A DNA stretch of 61,134 nucleotides, from positions 1-61,134 of the forward strand of contig CALUHO010000014.1 of NCBI GenBank assembly GCA_944320465.1. Direction: 5' to 3'. The DNA is from an uncultured Bacteroidales bacterium (GTDB lineage: Bacteria; Bacteroidota; Bacteroidia; Bacteroidales; P3). The notes under the pieces were generated by a model, which saw nothing but the letters and a program-made list of their open reading frames with translations, made no database searches and had not been told where the DNA came from. The position numbers and the translations under genes are program-made. The number at the start of each line of letters is the position of its first letter. The first letter of the stretch is position 1. Below, in pieces: positions 1 through 7,826 of the stretch.

Positions 1-89
1 CCCCCGGCCCCGGCCACGCTGGAAACGGCGGGAATCCCTGCCCAGAACCGGCATCACGACGGCTCCCGACCGGCAGCTACCCCCCCCCC

Positions 90-131
90 AAAAAAAACAG
101 AGGCGCGGAAGACCCAAAAGCCTCCCGCGCC
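90..131 (-). terminator. Intrinsic terminator after the acyl-CoA synthetase gene
   Basis: On the minus strand a GC-rich stem (GGCGCGGGAG pairing with CTTCCGCGCC, one mismatch) is followed by T8. It lies about 25 bp downstream of the stop codon of the gene ending at 155. A C9 run abuts the A8 run on the plus strand. Positions 1-89 hold GC-rich sequence with no gene that I can see. Confidence 0.8.
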
Positions 132-154
132 CACAATAGCCAAACCGCACAGCC

Positions 155-2212
155 CTATTTCGCAATCCGGATACGAGCATCCACCGCCACTACCTGCTTG
201 GCGTTGCCCAACAGAGGATTGATATCCATTTCCTGAATTTCAGGAGCTACAGCCACCAATTTGGACAAGCATTCCACCACATGGGCAAAAGCCTCTATGT
301 TGACACCTTCCTGCCCACGGACACCTTGCAGAATCTTATAGCCCTTCAGGCGCTCGATCATGCCCTTGGCCGCCTTGGCCGTCACCGGAGCCAAGCCAGT
401 CTGCACATCCTTCAGCACCTCGATGAAAATACCACCCAGACCGCACAGGATCATGTGACCGAACTTAGGCTCGTATTTCACCCCGGCAAAGATTTCCGTA
501 CCTGAAAGCATCGGCTGCATCAAGATAGCCGTTGTATCCTTTATCTTGATCATCCGTCCAAACTCGGCGCGGACAGTAGCCTCGTCCTTCACATTCAGCA
601 CAACCCCGCCCACATCCGATTTGTGTACAGGGCCTACCACCTTCATAACCAACGGATAGCCAAGCTCCTTGGCAGCTGCCGCCGCATCATCGGCCGTCTT
701 CACAACCGCTTCTCCAGCACGAGGCACACCGCAGGAATCGAGCAAAACCTGAATCTGATCCGGAGCCAGATAGCCATCCGGATTGCTTTCTATCACCTTG
801 CGGATAGCCGCCTGATCCACCCCTTCCAGACTCACCTCATCGGTATCAGGCCTCGGCGTATGAGCCACACGTCCCAAAGCCGAACCGAATACCACTTCGT
901 CCGGGAAGTTCACATGGTTCTTGCTTAAAAACTCCTCCAATTCCTCGCGAGCCGTGACCACCGCAGGCAATACCGGATAAATAGGTTTCTTGGTCGTCTT
1001 CATCTTTTCGTCCAGCAGACGATATACATCGAAGATACGTACCAGACCCGGCGTTCCGAAGATAACCACCATCGCGTCTATCTCGTCGAAATCGTTGTTG
1101 CAGGCATCGATGATCTTGCCCAGCTGCTCGGCCGTTCCCGTAGCCAAGAAGTCAATCGGGTTGGCTACCGACGAACCATTGTACAACTGCTCTTTCAAGG
1201 GAGCCGCCTTGACCGGATCGATCTTAGGCACATTCAAACCGGCTTTCGACAAAGCATCCGTCAACATAACGGCAGGCCCGCCGGCATGAGTGATGATCGC
1301 GATATTCTTGCCCTTCAGCTCCTGGCTCTGGAAAATCGAGGCCACTGTCAACAGGTCTTGACGTCCGTAGCAACGCACGATACCCGCCTTGCGGAACAAA
1401 GCATCGACCGCCACGTCCGACGAAGCCAGAGCCCCCGTATGCGAAGAGGCCGCACGGGATCCAGCTTCCGATGAACCAGCCTTGACCGCCGCGATACGGC
1501 AACCTTTCTTGATCAAAGACTGGGCATGCTTGAGCAACTTCTGAGGATTGTGGATATTTTCGATATACAACAGCTTGACTCTCGAACTCTTTTCCGGGTC
1601 GAACGTCTCGTCCATATGCTCCAGGATTTCCTCTACGCCAAGCTGAGCCGAATTGCCTACTGCGAACACACTGGCAAAACGCAAACCCGCCGGAATGGCA
1701 GCTTCCAGAATGAACACGCCTGTCGCCCCGCTGCCGGTAATGAAGTCGCAACCATGCGGATCCAATTCCGGCATAGGCCCGGAAAAGATACTATGATGCC
1801 AAGGTGTCAAGACTCCAGTGCAGTTAGGCCCGATCAAAGCCGCACCTACCGCATTGCATGCATCCAAAAGTCTCTTTTCCAACGCCTTCCCTTCCGGTCC
1901 TTCTTCCCCGAAACCTGCCGAGATCACAATGATGGCCCTCGTTCCCTTTTCCTGAGTCAAGACTTCCACCGCTTCCGGCGCATACTTGGCAGCCACGGCA
2001 ATCACAGCCAGATCCACTTGCGGCAACTCATGCACGTTCCGGTAGCACGGAATGCCTTGAATCGTGTCTTCCTTCGGGTTCACCGTGTAAACGGGGCCTT
2101 GGAACTTGCCATCCACAATATGTTTCACTACTTTTCCACCAGGCTTGGTGATATCGTTGGACGCACCAACAACAACAATCGATTTAGGTTTGAATAATTG
2201 TTCTGCTATCAT
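155..2212 (-). CDS. Acyl-CoA synthetase, ADP-forming (acetate--CoA ligase family)
   Basis: 685-residue single-chain NDP-forming acyl-CoA synthetase. The family converts acyl-CoA + ADP + Pi to the free acid + CoA + ATP in the cytoplasm, conserving energy as ATP. Visible in order: an N-terminal CoA-binding Rossmann domain (VVVGAS near residue 15), a succinyl-CoA-ligase-like domain, a SHTGALA motif whose His258 matches the phosphorylated His of the family, and a C-terminal ATP-grasp domain from about residue 460. I chose the ATG at 2212 because the protein is homologous only from MIAEQLFKPKS; upstream in-frame codons encode unrelated sequence. The butyrate kinase gene lies upstream on the same strand but is separated by a strong terminator, so the two genes are probably transcribed separately. 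Substrate (acetate, branched acids or aryl acids) cannot be read from sequence. Confidence 0.93.
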   Translation of the reverse strand: MIAEQLFKPKSIVVVGASNDITKPGGKVVKHIVDGKFQGPVYTVNPKEDTIQGIPCYRNVHELPQVDLAVIAVAAKYAPEAVEVLTQEKGTRAIIVISAGFGEEGPEGKALEKRLLDACNAVGAALIGPNCTGVLTPWHHSIFSGPMPELDPHGCDFITGSGATGVFILEAAIPAGLRFASVFAVGNSAQLGVEEILEHMDETFDPEKSSRVKLLYIENIHNPQKLLKHAQSLIKKGCRIAAVKAGSSEAGSRAASSHTGALASSDVAVDALFRKAGIVRCYGRQDLLTVASIFQSQELKGKNIAIITHAGGPAVMLTDALSKAGLNVPKIDPVKAAPLKEQLYNGSSVANPIDFLATGTAEQLGKIIDACNNDFDEIDAMVVIFGTPGLVRIFDVYRLLDEKMKTTKKPIYPVLPAVVTAREELEEFLSKNHVNFPDEVVFGSALGRVAHTPRPDTDEVSLEGVDQAAIRKVIESNPDGYLAPDQIQVLLDSCGVPRAGEAVVKTADDAAAAAKELGYPLVMKVVGPVHKSDVGGVVLNVKDEATVRAEFGRMIKIKDTTAILMQPMLSGTEIFAGVKYEPKFGHMILCGLGGIFIEVLKDVQTGLAPVTAKAAKGMIERLKGYKILQGVRGQEGVNIEAFAHVVECLSKLVAVAPEIQEMDINPLLGNAKQVVAVDARIRIAK

Positions 2213-2399
2213 TGTTTCAAATTTTTTCAATACATATCTATATATGAAGGATGAACCGAAGCCCCCGCGCAAACCGAAGCTTTTGCTCAAATGCTGCACA
2301 CACGTATCCCGACCAAGCCCCTTGGCATCCCGCCACACTGAATCAATCCCCGCAAACGCCACCTGCACCACGATGCAAGCCAAAGGCCGGCTGAATTTG

Positions 2400-2407
2400 C
2401 AAATGTA
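2400..2407 (-). promoter_or_regulatory. Candidate promoter -7 box for the acyl-CoA synthetase gene
   Basis: Minus strand TACATTTG matches the Bacteroidota -7 consensus TAnnTTTG. It lies just beyond the butyrate kinase terminator and about 190 bp before the ATG at 2212. No clear TTTG -33 box is seen, so the call is tentative. The 320-bp spacer 2213-2532 otherwise holds only the terminator at 2410-2453. Confidence 0.4.
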
Positions 2408-2409
2408 CC

Positions 2410-2453
2410 AAAAAACCGGATACCGAACCCTACAAACAGAGCCGGTATCCGGT
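2410..2453 (-). terminator. Strong intrinsic terminator of butyrate kinase
   Basis: On the minus strand a perfect 11-bp stem, ACCGGATACCG with CGGTATCCGGT, encloses a 17-nt loop and runs into T6. It lies 80 bp downstream of the buk stop codon. Confidence 0.92.
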
Positions 2454-2532
2454 CTTACCGCTTCGTCCAATCCATTCATGCACAAACCCGGACTGGCCCG
2501 CACACTCTCTTCCTTGGATTCCGCCCGAAAAA

Positions 2533-3612
2533 TTATGCGTAAACTTTAGCTTCGATTTCGCCGTTATGCAACATATAGGCATTCATCGCCAAAGCCTTCA
2601 TCTCATCTTCGCCCGGATAAACGAACACCGGAGCAATGAACGAAACCCTTTCCTTGATGTCTTCCACAAAAGCTTTGCCCCGAGCAATGCCCCCGGTAAT
2701 CAAAATTGCATCCACCTTGCCTTTGAGCACGGTAGCCTGAGCCCCCACTTCCTTGGAAACCTGGTAAATCATGGCCTGTTCAATCAAAGCCGCTTTCTTG
2801 TCGCCAGCCTTCACGCGAAGTTCCACTTCGTAAGCATCGTTGGTTCCCAAATAGGCCACATAACCTCCTTGGCCGCAAACCATCTTCTTGAGCTGAGCCT
2901 TGGTATATTTGCCGCTGAAGCAGGCATCGACCAAAGCACCTGAAGGCAGGCTTCCGCTGCGTTCCGGGCTGAACGGGCCGTTGCCGTCCAAACAGTTGTC
3001 CACATCCACGATACGGCCCTGACGGTGGGCCCCCACGCTGATGCCGCCGCCCAAGTGTACCACAATCAGGTTCAGTTCTTCGTATTTCTTGCCATGTTCT
3101 TTGGCATAGGTGCGGGCGATAGCCTTCTGGTTCAATGCATGGAAGATGGAAACCCGTTCAAATGCCGGATGACCGGTGATACGGGCCACATCGTCCAGTT
3201 CATCCACAACCACCGGGTCAGCGATGTAAGCCTTGGCATGGCCGTTCAGACGAGCCAGATCAGAAGCAATCAAACCGCCGAGATTGCTGGCATGTTCGCC
3301 TTGCACCCCGATTTGCAGGTCATGCTTCAAGGCATCGTTCACTTCATAAATCCCGGAAGCTACCGGCTTGATCAATCCGCCACGCCCTACGATATAGTCA
3401 AAGTCCTTGATGTCCATCTTGGCTTCGTCTCGCAAAACTCCAAGAATCATATCACGGCGGAATTCAAATTGATCCGCGATTTTAGCAAACGGAGCCAATT
3501 CTTCCACGCTGTGCTTGATGTTCTTCTGGAAAATGTTTTGCTCATCTACAAAAACTGCAATCTTGGTAGAGGTTGAACCCGGGTTCACCGTCAGGACCTT
3601 AACAGAACTCAT
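2533..3612 (-). CDS. buk: Butyrate kinase
   Basis: 359-residue ASKHA-fold acyl kinase that interconverts butyrate + ATP and butyryl phosphate + ADP, giving the ATP-yielding last step of one butyrate route. The N-terminal phosphate loop VLTVNPGSTSTKIAVF and the later VVHLGGGISVGAHRQGR and ITGGIARGKAF segments are typical of the family, and the length is normal. The ATG at 3612 is chosen because the protein starts MSSVKVLTVNPG as its homologues do. No phosphotransbutyrylase gene is adjacent, so the source of butyryl phosphate is outside the window. Branched-chain acyl kinases share this fold, so isobutyrate or isovalerate activity cannot be excluded. It has its own promoter and terminator. Confidence 0.95.
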   Translation of the reverse strand: MSSVKVLTVNPGSTSTKIAVFVDEQNIFQKNIKHSVEELAPFAKIADQFEFRRDMILGVLRDEAKMDIKDFDYIVGRGGLIKPVASGIYEVNDALKHDLQIGVQGEHASNLGGLIASDLARLNGHAKAYIADPVVVDELDDVARITGHPAFERVSIFHALNQKAIARTYAKEHGKKYEELNLIVVHLGGGISVGAHRQGRIVDVDNCLDGNGPFSPERSGSLPSGALVDACFSGKYTKAQLKKMVCGQGGYVAYLGTNDAYEVELRVKAGDKKAALIEQAMIYQVSKEVGAQATVLKGKVDAILITGGIARGKAFVEDIKERVSFIAPVFVYPGEDEMKALAMNAYMLHNGEIEAKVYA

Positions 3613-3682
3613 AACGTATAAAAATATTTGATTATTAATAAAATACAAAACAACAAAACACCCACCGTCAATGAAACGGCCG

Positions 3683-3714
3683 CGAAGATAGGGGGTTTGC
3701 ATCACATTTACAAG
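3683..3714 (-). promoter_or_regulatory. Candidate promoter of butyrate kinase
   Basis: Minus strand CTTG (3714-3711), 20 bp, then TATCTTCG (3690-3683), close to the TTTG-N19-21-TAnnTTTG consensus with one deviation in each box. It sits 71 bp upstream of the buk ATG. Confidence 0.45.
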
Positions 3715-3831
3715 CGGCCAGCAGACCAAGGATTCCCGAAATCCGAACGGGGCATGGCCTTGCCAATCCGTTCTGAAACACAAAAACAACACACTGTCCT
3801 ATACCTAAAAGCCTATTATCAAAATATGCAC

Positions 3832-3839
3832 TATCTTTG
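3832..3839 (+). promoter_or_regulatory. Candidate -7 box for the T9SS cargo gene
   Basis: TATCTTTG is an exact match to TAnnTTTG on the plus strand, about 140 bp upstream of the start at 3980. No good -33 box. The 367-bp spacer 3613-3979 holds this site and the divergent buk promoter and nothing else that I can identify. Confidence 0.4.
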
Positions 3840-3979
3840 CTGTTTTGGAACAGGCCCAAAATACGTGCTGGAAAGGGCTTCACGCCCGCTTTTCTGCCAG
3901 AAATACACGCCCGGGGAACAAAAGGCTGAAGCAAAAGGCAGTCAAGAACCAAGGCATACATATATAAATGGTAGCGACA

Positions 3980-5188
3980 ATGAAAAAAACAATCTGGAGC
4001 AAGGCTCTATCTCTCTTCATGATTCTGCTGGCCTCGTCAGCATCCGCCGTGCAAGCGCAAGCCAATGCAAAAGAGAATGCTGGCAACCATTTCCTCCCTG
4101 AAGATACGACCCTATGCGCCAACTCCCACCTGCTTTTCGAGATTCCCGCCGAATATCACTGCACATGGCTTTCCATCGATAGCCTGCCTTTGCCTTACGG
4201 CCAGGATACGAACCGCTTCCTCATCCAAGGGCAAGCCGGGACAGACGGCACTGGCGGCGGCGTGGATGCTCGGAGACCCTCTACGTACCTGCTGCGATAC
4301 CAGCACCAGGATTCTACAGTCGCTTCTTTCGACACCATGCAGGTCTATGACTTGATCCAACCCACGGTCGAAATAGAGATGGATTCCGCTTTGGTATGCC
4401 GGGACGAACCCGTCCTGGTTTCACCCGATTATGCCTTGGTGTACGACCCTTTTTACACAATTCTTTGGAGCGACGGTTCCACGAAAGCCGATCTGGAAAG
4501 CAATATCGGTGCCACCCATACGGTAACGATGCGGCTCAAAGACAGCCTGAACAGTTGCGGTTTTATCCCGGCCACAGACTCCATCGTCCTTGTCTGGGTC
4601 GATACCGCTTTGACCAACATGCCTGCCATCCTCCGTGCCGACACCACTATCTGCCCGGATTTGGATCTGGAACTGGACGCTACCGTCCCCTACGCTTCCA
4701 CGCAATACCAGTGGAGAAACAGCGAATTTCCGGAAGAAATCTTGCCGACAGACACTTTGTTCGACCCTAATCCGGTTTATGTCATTGAGGAAGAGGGGAC
4801 CTACAGCATAGTGCTCATCGACAGCATGGGATGTATCAACGCTATGAATATCAACGTGCAAGACGATCCGGAAGAATGCAAGCCCAATTTGCAAATTCCC
4901 GATGTCATCACACCTAACGGAGATGGCCTCAACGATGACCTGACTTTTCAGGAACTCAAGTACTGCGAGGATGTGGAAATAGAAATCGTGACCCGCTGGG
5001 GACAAGTCGTCTTAAAGGAAAAAGTCAAACGAGCCGATGACTTCAAATGGAACGGATGCTACAAAAACGGCTCCAGACCTTTGCCCGACGGACCTTATTA
5101 TTATATGGTATCGTACAAGAACGTATACGGCAAGAAAAAGGTGCAAAGCGGGACTATCACCATCTTGGGTTCGACCGCAAACAATTAG
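3980..5188 (+). CDS. Secreted protein with gliding-motility (type B) C-terminal sorting domain
   Basis: 402 residues with a Sec signal peptide (MKKTIWSKALSLFMILLASS, then AVQAQA as cleavage region). The C-terminal ~90 residues contain DVITPNGDGLNDDLTF and later DGPYYYMVSYKN, the hallmarks of the gliding-motility-associated C-terminal domain (CHU_C type) that directs type IX secretion across the outer membrane. The middle looks like beta-sandwich, PKD-like repeats with paired Cys (CRDEPV, CPDLDLELDA) and has no catalytic motif I recognise. Function is probably cell-surface adhesion or structure; that is inference. An ATG 12 bases upstream (3968) is in frame, but the downstream ATG gives a cleaner signal peptide. 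It precedes recR by 34 bp. Confidence 0.85.
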   Translation: MKKTIWSKALSLFMILLASSASAVQAQANAKENAGNHFLPEDTTLCANSHLLFEIPAEYHCTWLSIDSLPLPYGQDTNRFLIQGQAGTDGTGGGVDARRPSTYLLRYQHQDSTVASFDTMQVYDLIQPTVEIEMDSALVCRDEPVLVSPDYALVYDPFYTILWSDGSTKADLESNIGATHTVTMRLKDSLNSCGFIPATDSIVLVWVDTALTNMPAILRADTTICPDLDLELDATVPYASTQYQWRNSEFPEEILPTDTLFDPNPVYVIEEEGTYSIVLIDSMGCINAMNINVQDDPEECKPNLQIPDVITPNGDGLNDDLTFQELKYCEDVEIEIVTRWGQVVLKEKVKRADDFKWNGCYKNGSRPLPDGPYYYMVSYKNVYGKKKVQSGTITILGSTANN

Positions 5189-5222
5189 CATCTCTTCCTC
5201 ACACCAACCCATCCTCCTATAA

Positions 5223-5834
5223 ATGGAAAATCCTCTGTCTATCCAACTTTTAGACAAGGCGGTGGAAGAGCTGCACCGCTTGCCCGGCATTGGACGGAAA
5301 ACAGCCCTGAGGCTAGCTCTTTTCCTTTTGACTCAAAAAGAAGAGATGGTGGAAAACTTCGGCAACACCTTGATCGATTTCCGAAAGCATATCCACCATT
5401 GCCACTGTTGCCATAACCTTTCCGATTCCGAAACCTGTCCCATTTGCGCTTCCCCTCGCAGGGACCATGGAACCATCTGCGTGGTCAGCGATATCCGGGA
5501 TGTAATGGCCATAGAGAACACAGGCATGTTCAACGGGGTATACCATGTCCTGGGAGGATTAATAAACCCTATCGCCGGAATCGGACCTTCTCAACTGAAC
5601 ATCGGCGATTTGATAGAACGTCTTAGCCAAAACCCTGTGCAAGAGGTCATCATGGCTTTGCCCGCCACTCATGAAGGCGACACTACCGCTTTCTATATCG
5701 GCAAACAAATCAGGCCTCTGAAAATCAAGCTCACCAGCATTGCCAAAGGCATTGCCATTGGAGACGATTTGGAATATACCGATGAAATCACCTTAGGCCG
5801 TTCCTTAGCTAACCGGACGGATTTTCAAATCTGA
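5223..5834 (+). CDS. recR: Recombination mediator RecR
   Basis: 203 residues, normal length. RecR works with RecO and RecF to load RecA on SSB-coated single-stranded DNA. An N-terminal helix-hairpin-helix (HRLPGIGRKTALRLA) is followed by a four-Cys zinc finger (CHCCHNLSDSETCPIC) and a Toprim domain beginning ICVVSDIRDVMAIENT. It follows the secreted-protein gene by 34 bp, is convergent with dnaX, and may be co-transcribed from the 3832 promoter. recA lies far away in this window (55967-57046) on the other strand. Confidence 0.97.
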   Translation: MENPLSIQLLDKAVEELHRLPGIGRKTALRLALFLLTQKEEMVENFGNTLIDFRKHIHHCHCCHNLSDSETCPICASPRRDHGTICVVSDIRDVMAIENTGMFNGVYHVLGGLINPIAGIGPSQLNIGDLIERLSQNPVQEVIMALPATHEGDTTAFYIGKQIRPLKIKLTSIAKGIAIGDDLEYTDEITLGRSLANRTDFQI

Positions 5835-5866
5835 ACGTCTGACCGGAGTTCCCACGGAAACGAAAG

Positions 5867-7677
5867 CTACAACTCCAGATCCAAATTCAAGGAATCACGG
5901 AAATTCTTGATTTCCGGATTATTTCTCTGCATTTCCTGAAATTTTTCCAAAGGAGTATAAATCGCTTTGGAAGGTTCCATACTCTCATCAACATGGATAA
6001 TGAAATGAATAGCGGAATTCTTCAATTCGGAGCGCAAATAATCCAATAGATTCTTTTCGTTGTTCCCGCTCAGCAAATCCCCTCCTGCAAAACGATTAGG
6101 CACTTTCAACGAAACCGCATAATTTTCGTTCAATTCCGGATTCGCATTTGACAACACGCTATAAAGACTGGGATGCTCTTTCTCCAGATTCTTCACATAT
6201 GCATTCCACTTTGCCATCAACGCAGACTTGTCGAACGGCGTTTCCTCCGTCTCAGCGGCTGCTTGCCTATCCTGCAAATTTTCTTGGACTTTGGTTCCGA
6301 ACGCTTTCAAAGATGTCTTGCTCCGCATTCCTTGGCCTGGAGACGATAGGAATGAAGTTGCAGGATGTTCCAGTGCCGGACTTTCATGAGAACCGGGCCG
6401 TGTTCCGGAAAAAGCGGCTTCCTTAGGCATACCAACTGAAACCTGCACCGGAGCTGACACAGGAACCGATGACTTGGAAACAGAATTTTGAATGGAAATA
6501 GAAGCGACCGGCCGGGTGGTCTCACCCGGCCTTAACGCTCCCCCAAAACGGAAGCCGGGGCCTCCCCTCCCGCCCATGCAGCCGGCGCGAACAACCGCAC
6601 CAATTGCAGCAACAGGATTTCAACAAGCAACCTTTTATGGCTGCTGATCCTGTACTGCTGGTCGCAACTATTGCACAATTCCAAAGCCTGTAATAGAAGC
6701 ACGGACGATACGCTGCGCGATTGTTCTCCATAACGCGCCTGCAAATTGGCTGAAACTTCCATCAAGGGGATTGTCTGCTGGTCTTGCATCAAAAGCAATG
6801 CACGCAAATGCGCACTAAGGCCTTCCACAAAGGTTTGACCATCAAAACCATTATCCAACACTTGGTTGAACAGGTTCAAACATGCAGGCGCATTGCCTTC
6901 GAGAAAGAAAGATGCCATTTGGAAATAGGTCTCGTAATCCAATATATTAAGCATGGACACCACCTGTTTGTAGGTAACGCTATTCCCTGAAAAGCTCACT
7001 ATCTGATCGAACATCGAAAGCGCATCGCGCAAGCCGCCATCTGCTTTCTGAGCAATGACACGCAGACCTTCTTCTTCGTAGGTTATCCCTTCCTTCTCGC
7101 AGATTTTCTTCAGATGTGCAGCGATATCCTCTATGCTGATCCTCTTGAAATCGAAAATCTGGCAACGGCTCAGAATCGTAGGGATGATTTTGTTCTTCTC
7201 TGTGGTAGCCAGTATGAACTTGGCATAGGCCGGTGGCTCTTCCAGTGTTTTCAAGAATGTATTGAAAGCCTCGGTCGTCAGCATGTGGACTTCATCTATG
7301 ATGTAAACTTTGTACTTCCCTACCTGAGGTGGAATCCTCACATGTTCTATCAGGCTCCGCATGGCTTCCACGCTCCGATTCGAGGCGGCATCCAACTCAT
7401 ATATGTTCTGAGAAGCATTATGCAAGAAACCTTGGCAAGACTCGCATTCCCCGCAAGGCTCCAAATCAGGACCAAGATTGGTACAGTTAATAGTCCGAGC
7501 CAAAATACGAGCGCATGTGGTCTTTCCAACTCCTCGCGGCCCGCAAAACAAAAACGACTGGGCCACATGCCCATTCTTGATTGCATTTTTCAAAGTTGTC
7601 GTAATCGCCGCCTGTCCCACTACCGCATCAAACGTATCCGGCCTGTACTTCCTTGCCGAAACCACAAAATCTTCCAT
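5867..7677 (-). CDS. dnaX: DNA polymerase III tau subunit, needs a -1 frameshift
   Basis: Clamp-loader ATPase. Frame 0 from ATG 7677 encodes domains I-III and stops at 6532; the reading continues in the -1 frame to a stop at 5867. A shift at the heptamer 6547-6541 joins them as 603 residues (379 + 224), a normal tau length. Visible: Walker A GPRGVGKTT, a zinc-finger Cys cluster (CGECESC), DEVHML Walker B, and sensor 1 ATTEKNKIIPTILSRCQ. The -1 frame part begins with a Pro/Ser-rich linker and ends with a folded C-terminal domain, the region that contacts DnaB and the polymerase in other bacteria. The alternative is one base lost from the C5/A4 run (assembly error or mutation), but the complete signal makes programmed frameshifting likelier. 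Confidence 0.82.
6510..6547 (-). promoter_or_regulatory. Programmed -1 ribosomal frameshift signal in dnaX
   Basis: Minus strand, frame 0 spacing: T TTG GGG at 6547-6541 fits the X XXY YYZ slippery pattern exactly. Nine bases follow, GAG CGT TAA, ending with the frame-0 stop. Then a perfect 9-bp hairpin, GGCCGGGTG, loop AGAC, CACCCGGCC, spans 6531-6510. After a -1 slip the tRNAs re-pair on TTT GGG and the next codon is GGA. Confidence 0.85.
6532..7677 (-). CDS. dnaX: DNA polymerase III gamma-form clamp loader (frame-0 product of dnaX)
   Basis: The unshifted product is 381 residues and ends ASVLGER at a TAA just after the slippery site. It retains ATPase domains I and II and oligomerisation domain III, which is what gamma contains in other bacteria, and lacks the tau-specific C-terminal domain. 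In E. coli the short gamma comes from the shifted frame; here the unshifted frame yields the short form. The ORF start ATG 7677 fits the conserved opening VSARKYRPDTFDAVVGQ. Confidence 0.8.
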   Translation of the reverse strand: MEDFVVSARKYRPDTFDAVVGQAAITTTLKNAIKNGHVAQSFLFCGPRGVGKTTCARILARTINCTNLGPDLEPCGECESCQGFLHNASQNIYELDAASNRSVEAMRSLIEHVRIPPQVGKYKVYIIDEVHMLTTEAFNTFLKTLEEPPAYAKFILATTEKNKIIPTILSRCQIFDFKRISIEDIAAHLKKICEKEGITYEEEGLRVIAQKADGGLRDALSMFDQIVSFSGNSVTYKQVVSMLNILDYETYFQMASFFLEGNAPACLNLFNQVLDNGFDGQTFVEGLSAHLRALLLMQDQQTIPLMEVSANLQARYGEQSRSVSSVLLLQALELCNSCDQQYRISSHKRLLVEILLLQLVRLFAPAAWAGGEAPASVLGER

Positions 7678-7759
7678 AAAGGTCTTTGCTTTTTAGTTTT
7701 CCATGGACCGGGTATTGTTTCCCTCAACCGGGCAAACTCTTCTGCCGGAACCTTGGTTG

Positions 7760-7767
7760 CAAAAATA
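7760..7767 (-). promoter_or_regulatory. Candidate -7 box of dnaX
   Basis: Minus strand TATTTTTG, matching TAnnTTTG, 83 bp upstream of the dnaX ATG in the 149-bp spacer after the yifB-like gene. The -33 region is T-rich without a clear TTTG at the right distance. Confidence 0.4.
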
Positions 7768-7826
7768 CGCCAAAAAGACTTTCCGAAAAACAAGGTGCGC
7801 AAAATCTCTCTCCCAATCCATAGGTC

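Noticed and set aside
81..97. C9A8 run as a regulatory phase-variation tract
   Set aside because: It lies downstream of the gene, and the A8 is explained as the U-tract of the minus-strand terminator.
5867..7677. dnaX as a pseudogene broken by a frameshift
   Set aside because: Both parts are intact and conserved in character, and the overlap holds a heptamer, stop and hairpin that would be an unlikely coincidence; sequencing error remains possible and is stated.
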